A stretch of 64,000 bases of DNA, taken from Pilasporangium apinafurcum. Its lineage: Eukaryota > Oomycota > Peronosporomycetes > Pythiales > Pythiaceae. Shown here piece after piece: positions 9,735-20,107 of the stretch (positions within the stretch are counted from its first letter, which is position 1; every line of letters starts with the position of its first letter). The stretch spans positions 571,093-635,092 of the forward strand of contig BCKE01000002.1 in the NCBI GenBank assembly GCA_001600495.1. Reading direction: 5' to 3'. Below the pieces are notes generated by a model. It worked only from the letters and a program-made list of their open reading frames with translations. It was not told the origin of the DNA and did no database searches. The position numbers and the translations under genes are program-made.

Positions 9735-12446
9735 TCAATATTTGAAGAAACTACAGTAGTTTCCGCATAGTCGACAAATAATCTTCATCGCCGTTGATGG
9801 CGTCAACGACTTGATAGCTTGACTATCCAATAAATAAAATGGCGAAGTTGTCGATGAAAAATCAATTTCACTCGCAGATGCACTACAACCCATACATTTC
9901 CATGTATCCATGGAGGAAATTGCTTGAAAAGAGAGAAAGCAACGATCTTGCGCATGGCCCGATACACAACAAAGGTCAAACTCGCTGAACGGAACAGGTT
10001 GCTCACAAATAAAGCACGTTTGCCGAGGAGGAGGTACGGGTGCAGCAATGGCAACAGGAGACTCGTCTTCAGTAGTCGTCGCGCCGTTGCTATGGTTCTT
10101 AGTGGTTAGCTTAGCTTTTTCTTGCAGAAACTCAAACCACCGCGTTACATTTTCTTCAGAGCCGAGTCGAGAGTAAACCGTTGTTACCAGACGTTCACTT
10201 TCCTCTTTTAACGGCAGCTGAACACTGAGAAAGTCAGCCATCAAAAGTGCACTGATCCGCTCCGATGTTGATATGTCAGCAAAGTTCTCTACCTCACTGT
10301 GCGACGCCAATAACTCGTTTAGACATCGTCGAGCCCAGTACACATACAAAGTTCGACGAATGTGCGTCAATGCTGAATCACGTATGGCAGCATGATTCTC
10401 AGCTGGACGAATTGTCGTTCGCAGTAGATACGATGCTTGCAGGAATACTGGGATTGTCATATCAGCTGAACCTGAAGATTTCGATGGAACATTTTTTGGA
10501 GCTTGAGATGAATAGTATCGTTTCTCCAGTTCATCACATAAATTGAGATACAGCGGTTGACGAGCTAACTCATTGTTTGCATCAGTGCTGACGCCTTTGA
10601 GTTTGTTCAGCAAATTGGGAATCGTCATATCAGCCGATCCATGCAACGACGTAAGAGCGGAATTGTCCTCGTGGCAAAACCAGACAATATCTGCGAGTGC
10701 ACTTACGGAGCGACTTTGCTCCAGGATTCGACACAATCGATTCACTAAATCTGCAGGATTTTTCATGTAGGGTGACGGCAGGTATTCTAGTGAACTGGAT
10801 ACTCGACTATACGAGACGTCTGCCTGTGACTTTCGATTTGGACGAGCTGCAGGCGGAATAATATATACACACGCAACTTGCACCGAGTTGGGGGATACAG
10901 CTAGTCCTGAAATTGGGTATCTGTTTATTTCTGGTGATTTCGGCGAGTCGCCGACATTCGATAGCAATTCCTTGCCTGTTTGTTTTTCCCACACCTTAAT
11001 CGTCCCATCAACTGCACCCGAGAAAACAGTATCTCCGAAATAGTCGACATCCATGGCGCTGATATTCCCCTCATGGGCCTTCCACGAGTTCTTTTTCTGC
11101 GGTCGTTCTTTCGTTGAATCCCACACGGAGATTGTTGAGCCCGAAGCCACAATCAAATCATTTCTTGTGTTGCTGTGTCCCAATGTATCTCGACACCCCA
11201 AGCAAATATGAAATACTGGCTGCGAGTGAGGCGCAAGAATAACACGATCCACAGTGAGTTCCGGGACTATCGGATCACCATGCGCTACTGGTACTTCCGA
11301 TAATAAAACATTACCCGATGTGGTTCCAAGCGCTAATGTGATCTGAGAAAGCAACGTGAGCGGCTGGTGGGGGACTTGTTGCCATGTGCTGGTGGTTACC
11401 CATCCATATTTCTCGGTATCGATCCATGCCAGAGGCGTGGGTGACACAAACACTGGATTCTGTTCCGTTGTAGCATCAAATTTTGGGTATGGGTATTCCC
11501 AGATGGTGCACAGTGCGCGACCTGCCAGAGCAATCAAGGACGTGACACGCTGCTCTTCCACTAAAATGAAGGATGACCACGCCATCGTAAGTGTAGCAAG
11601 CAGAGCCGATCTCCGTGTGTACTCCGCAATAGAAGTCAAACATGAATTAGTAATGAGTTCTTGTGAATTGACGTCAGTCATTTCATGTGCTTTAGCACCA
11701 GACTCTCGTCGCTTTCTCTTTTTCGAAGAGGAGGTTGGGGTCGGTGATGTATTCTTTCCTTGATTACTACTCGATGCGCCACGTAGATTAAACTTTCGTT
11801 GCTCCAAAAAATCATACAGCGTCTCTGAAACCACTGCTGTCTCCTTCCAACTGAGATGGAAACTTGATGAGAAATGCAAACTTATCCTGGAAGCTGCAGT
11901 CAAAGCGAGAATCGCACAGGACGAACTTGGTCCCGAGCCGCGAGGCCCCCATGCCACCGATACAAACGACTTGCCCTCACTCTTGGACAGTGACAGTTCT
12001 TTGGGATTGTTTTGGTGACGGTCTGTGTCATACATAAGCAATGAAGTTGCACTTCCTGTGGGCAGATGTGTATCCGTCGACTCGTCGAATACTGGTATTT
12101 GAATGGGAACGCGTTCATGATCGATATGCTCTGGCGCGAAAATAAAGCTCTTGGAAATCGCCGGTGGCTGCTGTAAATACATCTCTAATTCGCGGTTCAT
12201 GAATGTCGAAATGAAGATACTGGTATCCGAGACCACCGCTACACGTCCGTCTTCGGCCCATTTTACAGAATCTGGAAGCAGTGGACTGCTAGGGATCCGC
12301 TCGCGTGGATTCGCGCTACTCCATACGTCCATGGGACGGGTAGCATCACCACTGTCGGCAGCACCATTATGCCCCGAGCGGTTAGTTGTAGACATTGGCA
12401 TTGTTGCTCTTCCACCAGTTTTGCTTTTGACATGAAAGTAGTGCAT
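9735..12446 (-). CDS. TFIIIC-like WD40/zinc-finger protein, 903 aa
   Basis: Single exon. The N-terminal two thirds contains WD-type beta-propeller blades, the clearest being AHEGNISAMDVDYFG followed by VDGTIKVWEK, and an opening region of the TFIIIC90 type (LLPDSVKWAEDGRVAVVSD). A low-complexity basic patch (SSKKRKRRES) could be a nuclear signal. The C-terminal 94 residues are Cys/His-rich, CFIC...CC-x3-GH...C...CMGC...CRLCGNYC, matching the zinc-binding tail of the TFIIIC 90-kDa subunit (GTF3C4). Such proteins help recruit TFIIIB to Pol III promoters. Start at 12446; a Met at 12401 is an alternative. The stop is 61 bp from the convergent hydrolase gene. The identity rests on architecture, not a full alignment. 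Confidence 0.65.
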   Translation of the reverse strand: MHYFHVKSKTGGRATMPMSTTNRSGHNGAADSGDATRPMDVWSSANPRERIPSSPLLPDSVKWAEDGRVAVVSDTSIFISTFMNRELEMYLQQPPAISKSFIFAPEHIDHERVPIQIPVFDESTDTHLPTGSATSLLMYDTDRHQNNPKELSLSKSEGKSFVSVAWGPRGSGPSSSCAILALTAASRISLHFSSSFHLSWKETAVVSETLYDFLEQRKFNLRGASSSNQGKNTSPTPTSSSKKRKRRESGAKAHEMTDVNSQELITNSCLTSIAEYTRRSALLATLTMAWSSFILVEEQRVTSLIALAGRALCTIWEYPYPKFDATTEQNPVFVSPTPLAWIDTEKYGWVTTSTWQQVPHQPLTLLSQITLALGTTSGNVLLSEVPVAHGDPIVPELTVDRVILAPHSQPVFHICLGCRDTLGHSNTRNDLIVASGSTISVWDSTKERPQKKNSWKAHEGNISAMDVDYFGDTVFSGAVDGTIKVWEKQTGKELLSNVGDSPKSPEINRYPISGLAVSPNSVQVACVYIIPPAARPNRKSQADVSYSRVSSSLEYLPSPYMKNPADLVNRLCRILEQSRSVSALADIVWFCHEDNSALTSLHGSADMTIPNLLNKLKGVSTDANNELARQPLYLNLCDELEKRYYSSQAPKNVPSKSSGSADMTIPVFLQASYLLRTTIRPAENHAAIRDSALTHIRRTLYVYWARRCLNELLASHSEVENFADISTSERISALLMADFLSVQLPLKEESERLVTTVYSRLGSEENVTRWFEFLQEKAKLTTKNHSNGATTTEDESPVAIAAPVPPPRQTCFICEQPVPFSEFDLCCVSGHAQDRCFLSFQAISSMDTWKCMGCSASASEIDFSSTTSPFYLLDSQAIKSLTPSTAMKIICRLCGNYCSFFKY

Positions 12447-12515
12447 GCTTATTTAGTGTTGAGAAATCAATACTATTTGAGATATTCATGAATGTATAGT
12501 AAATAGTCTATTTCT

Positions 12516-13744
12516 CTAATTGTCGTCTAAGGTGGCATTGAAAGCGCTTTCGTCTTCATTTTCCTCGTCGTCACGGTCAATAGCTGGCCCACTTTCATTA
12601 CACAGACCCATTCGGCTATTTTTATGTAGACCGCCTTCTTGTTGATGCTGTCCACCGACATGTAGATTTGTGTCCATGAGCACAATTTCATTTTCACATT
12701 CCTCATTCTCTTCAGATCGGAAACTAAAGCGGAGTGGATTTAAGAATTCAGCATATTCCGGATCAGCCGACACCTATCATAATCAAGATAATGAATAAAT
12801 ATCACAGGAGTATATAACGCAAGCCAAGTACTCCATACCAGCCAGTTTCTGTGTTTGCCTATCGCAACTGAACCATCATGGAAATTACGTGCGCCGACTG
12901 GATAAGTCAAAGACGAATTATAGTATTCAAGAGCCATGCGGTATTGTAGCTCCAACTCAGGGAGACCACCTTGTTGAACGCGTTCGTATGCAAACAGGAA
13001 ATATGGCCAGATTGGACATTGGCAGAGTTGGCACTGCTTCGCAAAGATCTTCGCTGGCAATGTAACGTACTCAATGTCCACTCTCTCCATTGACCACTTC
13101 GTGGGGCGAACACCAACATTAAGGAATTGCTCGCCAATAAACACCGTTGCAGGTGGAAGCGTGCGTTTACCGTGCTCTTGATTGTAAACTTCATAAAAAA
13201 CCCGACGGCATTTTGGGTACACAGTTCCATGCGCATCTACCTGATGCTCAAAGAAGGAGACAAAATCATTGAAACGCTTCGGGCATTTAAACACTGGGCA
13301 AACATACGGTTTCGGGTTGTTCAAGATGCGGGCTCTGCTGCATTGGTGGCAGGTACATTCCGCAGTTTTCTGCTGCTCCAGTTGTTTTTGCAGGTCCACG
13401 AGCTTTTGCAGGTCTTCTTTATGCCATTTCACCTTCACTTTGCCTTCTTCTCGTCGCTTCTTGCGACGTTTACTATCTTCGATGGCGCGTATCTGCCGTC
13501 TCTCCTTCGCCTTGCGTCGCTCTTTCTTTCGTATCGCTCGTTTTGCAAGAGTGTTCTCGTTTATCGAGTGCTCATTAACATTGACACTGGTGTGTTCCTT
13601 CCTGTAAATTATCGGGCTTAGTTGCACCAACGGAAAAGTGAGTCGACCCACTAACTGGTATGGATCTACTTTGCTTTGTTGACCATGCTGTTGCAGCGCT
13701 ATTGCAGTGCTTGTTCCAGTGCAGGATGGCGCAACTCTTTGCAT
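12516..13744 (-). CDS. C2H2 zinc-finger protein with basic coiled coil
   Basis: Two exons: 13744-12839 and 12773-12516, separated by a 65-bp intron; 387 aa. The first ATG in frame is at 13744. Features seen: a strongly basic helix (KKERRKAKERRQ), a CxxC pair (CTCHQC), one C2H2 finger CPVFKCPKRF...FFEHQVDAH, and another Cys cluster CQLCQCP. The tail is acidic (DDEENEDES). The basic helix suggests nuclear or nucleolar location. No specific family is recognised. It sits head-to-tail downstream of the Tim17-family gene and upstream of the TFIIIC-like gene on the same strand. Confidence 0.7.
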
Positions 13745-14077
13745 CACGGAAGTGGTTTTGATGGTTGCCAACGACCTTTTTCCAGAAAAAATTCATCACC
13801 AGGACCTTTTGGCCTATGGATTCAGAATAACGTAAAATTGTGATAGAGGTTTGACCAATCACAGTGTAGATATTAAAAATTTTTATTTTTGCAGACATGC
13901 TCTGCCAAAGTGAGTCTTCATAATATTTTGATCTCCGAGTTAATTGCAATATTACGCAATTTAGGGCAATTATTACCCGAGTTGAAGAAACAGCGAAGTT
14001 AGCAATACATATGTCGTAAATTTGAGATCTGAAGCTGCACCTCCTAGCTTAAGCACAGCATCAAGTATATGAATCTA
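13745..14077. other. Intergenic, 333 bp
   Basis: Space between the zinc-finger gene start and the Tim17-family gene stop, both on the minus strand. It must hold the zinc-finger promoter and possibly a first untranslated exon. No coding similarity or repeat was noticed. Confidence 0.5.
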
Positions 14078-15079
14078 TTACTTCGAGTTCTCACTCAAAT
14101 GTTTCCCTTCGTGTTCTTCTTGTCGAAGCTCCTCTACGCGGGCTTGAATACGTCGTTCAATTTCTTCGTCCGAGATCTTGATCGACTTTGGCAACAAGGA
14201 AGGAAATGCTACCTCACGAACGGGTTGCTTGGTTTCCACCAGAATATCTGTATTCGGATAATAGACTTCGGGAGTCGCGCCATATTTCTCTTCATACCGC
14301 TCGACTGCCTTCGACAGACGCCAGTTGTGGAATTGTTCGCGACCAAGGATAACAGCAGCTCCCACAGCAGCACCGGCCGCTGCTCCTTGCAGACCACGGA
14401 GACGACCACCTATGTAGATTTTGACGTAGACCATAAACCATTATGGTTCAGTAATTCGGTTCTATATAAGCATCCGATTAATTGAAAAAAATTGTCATAC
14501 CGATCAAGCCAGCATAAAATCCCCCAGTGATTGCTCCTGCTGCCGCCCCAGTAGTCAGATCACGCTTACCCATTTTATCTGCTATGATCTCTTCGAATGC
14601 TATAATATGAATGCGTAAGTCCATACAAAAATGCACCCATTCTTGTGACAAGCAATTGGGTGTGCTTACCAATATATGTGGATGACAACAAAAAGAAATT
14701 GGCGCCCATCGAAGCCGCATAAAACTTGATACTTTCATTTCGAACTGTTGCTAGTATAGCCCCCCATGTCGCGCCAGTGGCACCTACACAATTGCACAGT
14801 TGACCATACACATGTATTTTAAATGAAATCTTGGTGGAGTCAACTTGTGCAAGAACCAAATTGTAGATGATNCCTGCCATACTAGCACCGACCAGCATGT
14901 GCTTTACAGCACTCTTCGTCTTCTCTGTAATTCATCACAATGCAAACGATAAGATATTGTTTGCTCAATCTACTCGTCTAAGAAGCCTGACGGCCCCGAC
15001 TGTCACTACTATCTAACAACACTTCATGGCAGCACATACCGAGCGTGTCATCCATGCCGTTACTCGAAGCATTCACCAT
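14078..15079 (-). CDS. Tim17/Tim22/Tim23-family inner-membrane protein, 241 aa
   Basis: Four exons: 15079-15040, 14924-14670, 14599-14501, 14409-14078, all in phase. Gly/Ala-rich membrane helices follow the family pattern: GATGATWGAILATVRNES, YAASMGANFFLLSSTYI, TGAAAGAITGGFYAGLIGG, GAAAGAAVGAAVILGREQ. A charged tail of about 80 residues follows (ISDEEIERRIQARVEELRQE). Members are mitochondrial inner-membrane translocase or respiratory-complex assembly proteins (for example TIMMDC1-type); which one is unclear. One base is N (14872), making residue about 28 undetermined. The start is 233 bp from the divergent RPL9 gene. Confidence 0.7.
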
Positions 15080-15312
15080 TTTTTGATCTAAGCAGGTTGG
15101 CCGCCAACAAGCATTTTTATTGGTTAAAAATACAGCAATTTAAATTTTATATTTATCCAATAAAATTACTTTATATTCAGTTGTGTATGATTATTGGTTT
15201 AAAAAAACTCTCTTATGGGTGGTTGGTAAGGAAGCTCTGTTTGGCGAGTGGAGCAGGACGGAGCAATATGACCTGCCATTTAAGAATTAGCATTCCATAA
15301 ATCTTAAGGAAG

Positions 15313-15879
15313 ATGAGACAATTGCTCGCCACCCGCTACGTTGAAGTCCCTGAAGACGTCAAGCTCGAGCTCGACGGCCGCAAGGTCACTGTGACCGGCA
15401 AGCGCGGTACCCTCACGCGTGACTTCCGTCACTTGACGCTCGACATGCGTCGCATCAACAAGAAGCAGCTCCGTGTCGACTTGTGGTTCGGCAACCGTAA
15501 GCAGCTCGCCTGTGTGCGTACCGTGTGCACGCTGATTGAAAACTTGATCACCGGTGTCCGTGTGGGCTACAAGTACAAGATGCGCTTTGTGTATGCTCAC
15601 TTTCCCATCAACGTTACCTTCGAAAACAACACGGTCGAAATCCGTAACTTTTTGGGTGAAAAGCGTGTGCGTCGCGTCACTCTCTCCCCTGGTGTCGAAT
15701 ACGTGCGTTCGGGTGATGTCAAGGATCAGATCGAATTGAGCGGCATTGACCTTGCCAAGGTCTCCCAGGACTGCGCCAACATCTCCCAGGCTTGCCTTGT
15801 TAAGCGCAAGGATATTCGTAAGTTCTTGGATGGTATCTACGTCTCGGAAAAGACCCACATCGAAGTGGCTGATGCCTAA
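15313..15879 (+). CDS. RPL9: 60S ribosomal protein L9 (uL6)
   Basis: Single exon, 188 aa, the usual eukaryotic length. Recognisable uL6 segments include VTGKRGTLTRDF, YKYKMRFVYAHFP, EIRNFLGEKRVRRV and KDIRKFLDGIYVSEK. It binds 25S/28S rRNA near the sarcin-ricin loop and the GTPase centre. Codon use is strikingly different from neighbours (C-ending codons, GTC, AAG, CGT, GGT), as expected of a highly expressed gene in this genome. This bias also creates a long meaningless antisense reading frame. The promoter must lie in the 233 bp shared with the Tim17-family gene. Confidence 0.97.
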   Translation: MRQLLATRYVEVPEDVKLELDGRKVTVTGKRGTLTRDFRHLTLDMRRINKKQLRVDLWFGNRKQLACVRTVCTLIENLITGVRVGYKYKMRFVYAHFPINVTFENNTVEIRNFLGEKRVRRVTLSPGVEYVRSGDVKDQIELSGIDLAKVSQDCANISQACLVKRKDIRKFLDGIYVSEKTHIEVADA

Positions 15880-16392
15880 GCGGTGTTTGGTTGGATTGAG
15901 TAGCGGCTTTTGGTCTCTCTCATCTCCGCATCGGTGGCCTCGGATGGAATGGTTTGCTTTTAAAGATTGATAATACATGATCAGTCTTGCTTCTTTGCCG
16001 TCACTGGGTTGATTGCACATTTGCATTCTTCTGTCCGGGCGGATTTTATGCTACGACATGGAAGTAGCGACGAACACTTTAAGGAATGCAGGGTTTATTT
16101 CATGTCAAAATGAAATAAACCTGTAGTCCTGGGATGTTCATTGTATTGTCTTTCAAAGCATGGAATCCTGTCTTATCTCTTTTTTTTCCTTCTCACTGTA
16201 GAGTCACTTTCCTCCAACATGAATGAGTTTATTCACGCTAAAATGATGCAAGAATTGTTTAGGCACATGTTTCTTATTCACAGAGCAGTCAATAAGCGCT
16301 GAAGTAGTGACATTGTATTCAACAGACGCGATATGATAATTGGAGTGCAAGGTTATACTTGGCTATTTTCTAAGCTGCTGCATGAAACTGCT
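15880..16392. other. Convergent intergenic region between RPL9 and ArfGAP genes
   Basis: Holds the 3' ends of both converging genes. The only structure seen is the inverted repeat at 16089-16123; no coding similarity. Confidence 0.6.
16089..16123. terminator. Palindrome carrying poly(A)-like signals on both strands
   Basis: GGTTTATTTCAT (16092-16103) and ATGAAATAAACC (16110-16121) are perfect 12-bp inverted repeats around a 6-nt loop; with one bulged G the stem extends to 14 bp. Each arm presents AATAAA-type sequence to one strand, about 210 bp after the RPL9 stop and 270 bp after the ArfGAP stop. It could act as a shared 3'-end or terminator element; that function is inferred. Confidence 0.5.
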
Positions 16393-19300
16393 TCAAAACA
16401 TGTCAAAAGGATTTGCAGATGGCTGCGGGTTACCTGGCGTGGTATTAAACGAGTCAGCGCGTGGTGCACTCGTGAAAGCGCCAAACCTGTATGAAAGAAG
16501 TCACACATACTCATCAGACAAGCAAAACGAACATGATATCTGTGATCCATTGATCACGGCTACTCACGCATCAGATGCTGGAAAAGCAGCTTGATTCGAT
16601 GAACTTTGCGGGTATGAAAAGGATGACACGGGTGACTGGGATCTACATATAATAATGAGCACACCATACTCACATATACATGAATAATATTGACACGCCT
16701 CACAGAAAGCAACTCACGGTGGTTGAAAGGGTGCAGCAGGTTGAGCGTAGGCGAAAGATGACATAGGTGACGCAGACGGCATACTTGGAAGTGCTCCAGG
16801 CTTTGTGTCGAACGAATTTCCACGTGAGTTCATTGTGCCTATTGGATGAGTAGGCGGGAATCCACCTCCAAATGAACCTGTAGCTGCTCCATTCACGGGC
16901 GGAAAAGGTGGTGTGATTGTTGAAGCAGTAATTGGCGGACCAAACACAATTGGTTGCCCTGGTGGGGCAGGATTCTTTTCAAAAGACGTATTGCGCGAAC
17001 TGTTTCCGCTTGTATGTGTACCACTGGTGCTCGGTAATCCAATATTAAGGGCTGCAAACGGATCCTTAATAGTTGAAACATCAGGACTCGGCTACATGTA
17101 ACCAATAATCAGAACACAGAAACGACGTATTTGAGAGTAAATATGATAACTAACCTTATGTTCCGCTGGAGTAGGAGCAGCGGGTCCGGAGGTCGGCAAG
17201 TGTCCAGGTTGTTGCATAAGCGGCACTCCATGCTGTCCAATAGGTTGCATCGGATATTGTCCTCCTTGTTGGGTAGTATGCTGTCCCAACCATTGTTGCT
17301 GGTGCTGCGATTGGGGATGGAACATTTGCATTTGAGATTGCTGCATCGGCATTTGCTGTCCGCCCACAGCACCTCCAAAGCCTTGAAATTGGTTCGGCAT
17401 TGTGGGTGTTTGAAATGGAGCTGGTCCAGAGTGAGGAAAATTGCTACTCTTGGTATCACCAGCAAAATCGAAACGGTCGGAGTTTGCAGTGTGTTTACTA
17501 GAACCTGTATGCTGCACTCCATTTTGCCCACTAAAGTCCAGACCGATCGAACTATTGGACGCCCCAGTACTTAGATTTCCCGTCGTTGAACCAAAACCAA
17601 TGTTTGAAGATAAGGATGCTGGACTAGGTGTCGGTACACCGCTACCGATTCCATCAAACGCCGAGAACGGGTCTGCTGGTACTGTTCCAGCCTGTGCAGA
17701 TGGAATCTTCCCGCTACCACTCTCTGTTCGAGAACTGAAGGCATCGTCAAGCACTCCTGAGTTCGTTTTTAATGTACTGGCGGTACTTTCACCAAATCCA
17801 TCGAATGCCGAAAGACCTGGTGTGTTTGCTGTCACAGTGGGGCCACCAAAAGCGTCAAATGAAGATTTTGACGTTGATGCTGACGAAGAACCAAACGCGT
17901 CAAAGGCCGATGAGTTGCTGGATGGTGCGGGGGTGCCAAAAGTATCGAATGGCGATGTTACTGTAGCAGATGCGCTCCCAAAGGCATCAAAATCAGAAGA
18001 GGACGACTGCTTTTGTTGCGAGCTTGCAGAGCGTGGGGAACCAAAAGCGTCAAAGGGAGTCGGTGTATTTTGGTTTGTTACCGAAGATGCAGATGGTTCC
18101 GCAAAGCCGAACGGATCTTTTATTGCTTTGTCTGGACTAAACGCCATAAAATCATTTGATGCCCGAACGGGTGGGGTTGCTGGAGCGACTTGCGTGAAGG
18201 ACGAAGACACTGATGAAGATGCCGATGGAGGAGGCGCAATTTTGAATGACGCAAAATCAGTTCGTACAGGTACCGCAGGAGCAGACGGCTTACTCGATGA
18301 TTCAAAATCGCCAAAGTCACCGAAACCACTATCACTCTGGACACTTTTGGTAGAAGAGCTACCAAAATCGCCAAAATCACCAAAATCGCCAAAATCGTTC
18401 GATGGCGCCTTGGAATCACTGCTGAAGTCGGAAAAGTCGCCAAAGTTTGCAAAGTTGCTGCCACTATCCTGTCCTGCAGCGGTTGTGCTAAACGTATCAA
18501 ATGCCGACGATGCCTTCGATCCGGAAGAAAAGAAATCGTCACTGGAAGAGGTCTTGTCTTTTGATTTCTGCCATAATGTAAGCATCGATAGACGAATAGA
18601 GCTATTAGGAAATCGATATTTGTGATCATAATAATGAATGAACGTACCGACGATGTCTTAGTTTTCTCTTCCTCTTTAGCATTTCGTGGCGATTCATAAA
18701 CCCACCTAACACGAACCAGTAAGAAAGTGTAAACAGGGGACATATTACAATCTTGAGAAAAATTGCAACGGTACACATACTTTCGATCAATGTAAGTCAA
18801 ACGAATAAAATTCCGTGTCCGCTCGCCGTTATTTCCACCGGATGGACGGAAACTGGCATCATGTTTGGCTCGCCAGTACTTTTGCGCAGCCTACGTAGAG
18901 AATACGACAACAATACACAGACTCAGCTATTAATTATCTTCGTTTCCATTCACACAGTGACTTACCTCGTTGCCTCCAAACTTTATCATGTTTTTCACTT
19001 CTGTCTCGGTAAACTTGGACATGGAAATCGACTTAACGCGATGCGCAAATTCACGGCTACAGGTTTACCAAAAATATTTCCGTCATTTCCCACAGTTCAG
19101 CATCAGCATACAATCCTCTTCCAAACATCCATTCTGCAATAGTTGATGGAGAGTACTTTTGATGTAAAACTTACTGAATGCCGCTGCACGACGTGCACAC
19201 AAACGTATTGAAATCCAAACATACATATTGAGGCATCTGCGTGAACAACACGGTACGGCAAAAATTATTGATAAAATTTTATCCGCATTCCCGATATCCT

Positions 19301-19498
19301 TCCCTCTTGCATATCTATTTCATCATCATTTCAACTTCTCCCCTTTCGTTTTGTTTTACTGAACTAATATCCAGTACGCACCATTTCATTGCAGTCAAAG
19401 CACCGTCGATTCGATACATTGCTGCGCTGGAACTCACGGAGCTCCTTGATCCGCCGTTCTTCCTGGCGCTTCTCCTCCGCCGACGTTGCCCCCACCAT
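16393..19498 (-). CDS. ArfGAP protein with FG/DF-rich tail (AGFG/AGD14-like)
   Basis: Nine exons: 19498-19382, 19236-19175, 19056-18966, 18890-18781, 18705-18648, 18567-17155, 17091-16718, 16642-16568, 16486-16393; 797 aa, all in phase. The ArfGAP zinc finger is complete: C33-x2-C36-x16-C53-x2-C56, followed by SGIHREFAHRVKSISM, which places it nearest the AGFG/plant AGD14 group. Such proteins stimulate GTP hydrolysis by Arf and act in vesicle formation. From about residue 140 the protein is disordered, rich in Ser, with repeated FDAFG, FGDFG and DPF boxes, likely clathrin-adaptor or EH-domain ligands, then a Gln/Pro-rich stretch; it ends NPFDMF. An in-frame Met at 19498 is preferred as start; the frame is open to 19606. 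Confidence 0.85.
18361..18397. repeat. Short 9-bp tandem repeat inside the ArfGAP gene
   Basis: Four near-perfect copies of ccaaaatcg/ccaaaatca on the + strand. On the coding strand they encode the FGDFGDFGDFG run. Frame-preserving repeat growth would change the number of DF boxes. Confidence 0.8.
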
Positions 19499-20107
19499 GT
19501 TTCCTAACTGGTCGAATGAAGTGCTGAAGAGCGGAATTCGTGGAGAAACCCCTGCTGTTTGTGTTGTTATGTACCTTCGTGCAACATCCAATAAATTAAT
19601 TTTCAAAGGTTTATACTTTGCAAATCGTTATCAATATTAGTTGATAGAGTTGATCCCATTTGATTGAAATGGTCGAACCCGAAGCGCATGAAAACTCCAG
19701 GAAGAGGGTATTTCAATGGCACCCTCTCCCATTCACCTTCATACTCATTTACGCACTGAGAAGGATTTGCAACGAGCGGACGATATGGACCAGCTCATAC
19801 ACGCTTTTTGTTCCATCTTAGTAGTGAAGTCCTAGCGCGGGATAAAAGAGTCATGCGCTTCTTTAGATGAAGCTTAAATACCCACGTACCCATTCGGGCA
19901 ACATCCTTCGCGACTGTTCGTGTACCCATCGAAAGTACTCGAGTGACGTTGGCAAAGTGGACTTGAAGGGACGGATTAAGGACTACAAGAGAAAATCTTT
20001 CCCTTACACGAACTCCAGCTCCGTTGTCCGAGCAAGAAGCAACAGACAGTGTGGCTGCTCTAGACCTGGATTTATTGCATGTAGCAGTGTGAAGCTGACG
20101 AAGAATC
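19499..20107. other. Divergent promoter region, about 600 bp
   Basis: Lies between the ArfGAP start and the dynein start, which point away from each other. No coding similarity, repeat or RNA gene recognised. It should hold both promoters. Confidence 0.5.

Noticed and set aside
15304-16026. 240-codon open frame antisense to RPL9
   Set aside because: It mirrors a strongly codon-biased ribosomal protein gene; such bias keeps the opposite strand free of stops. No domain resemblance.
17441-18625. 394-codon open frame antisense to the ArfGAP tail
   Set aside because: Low-complexity shadow of the Ser/FG-rich repeats; the opposite strand has a complete, spliced gene.
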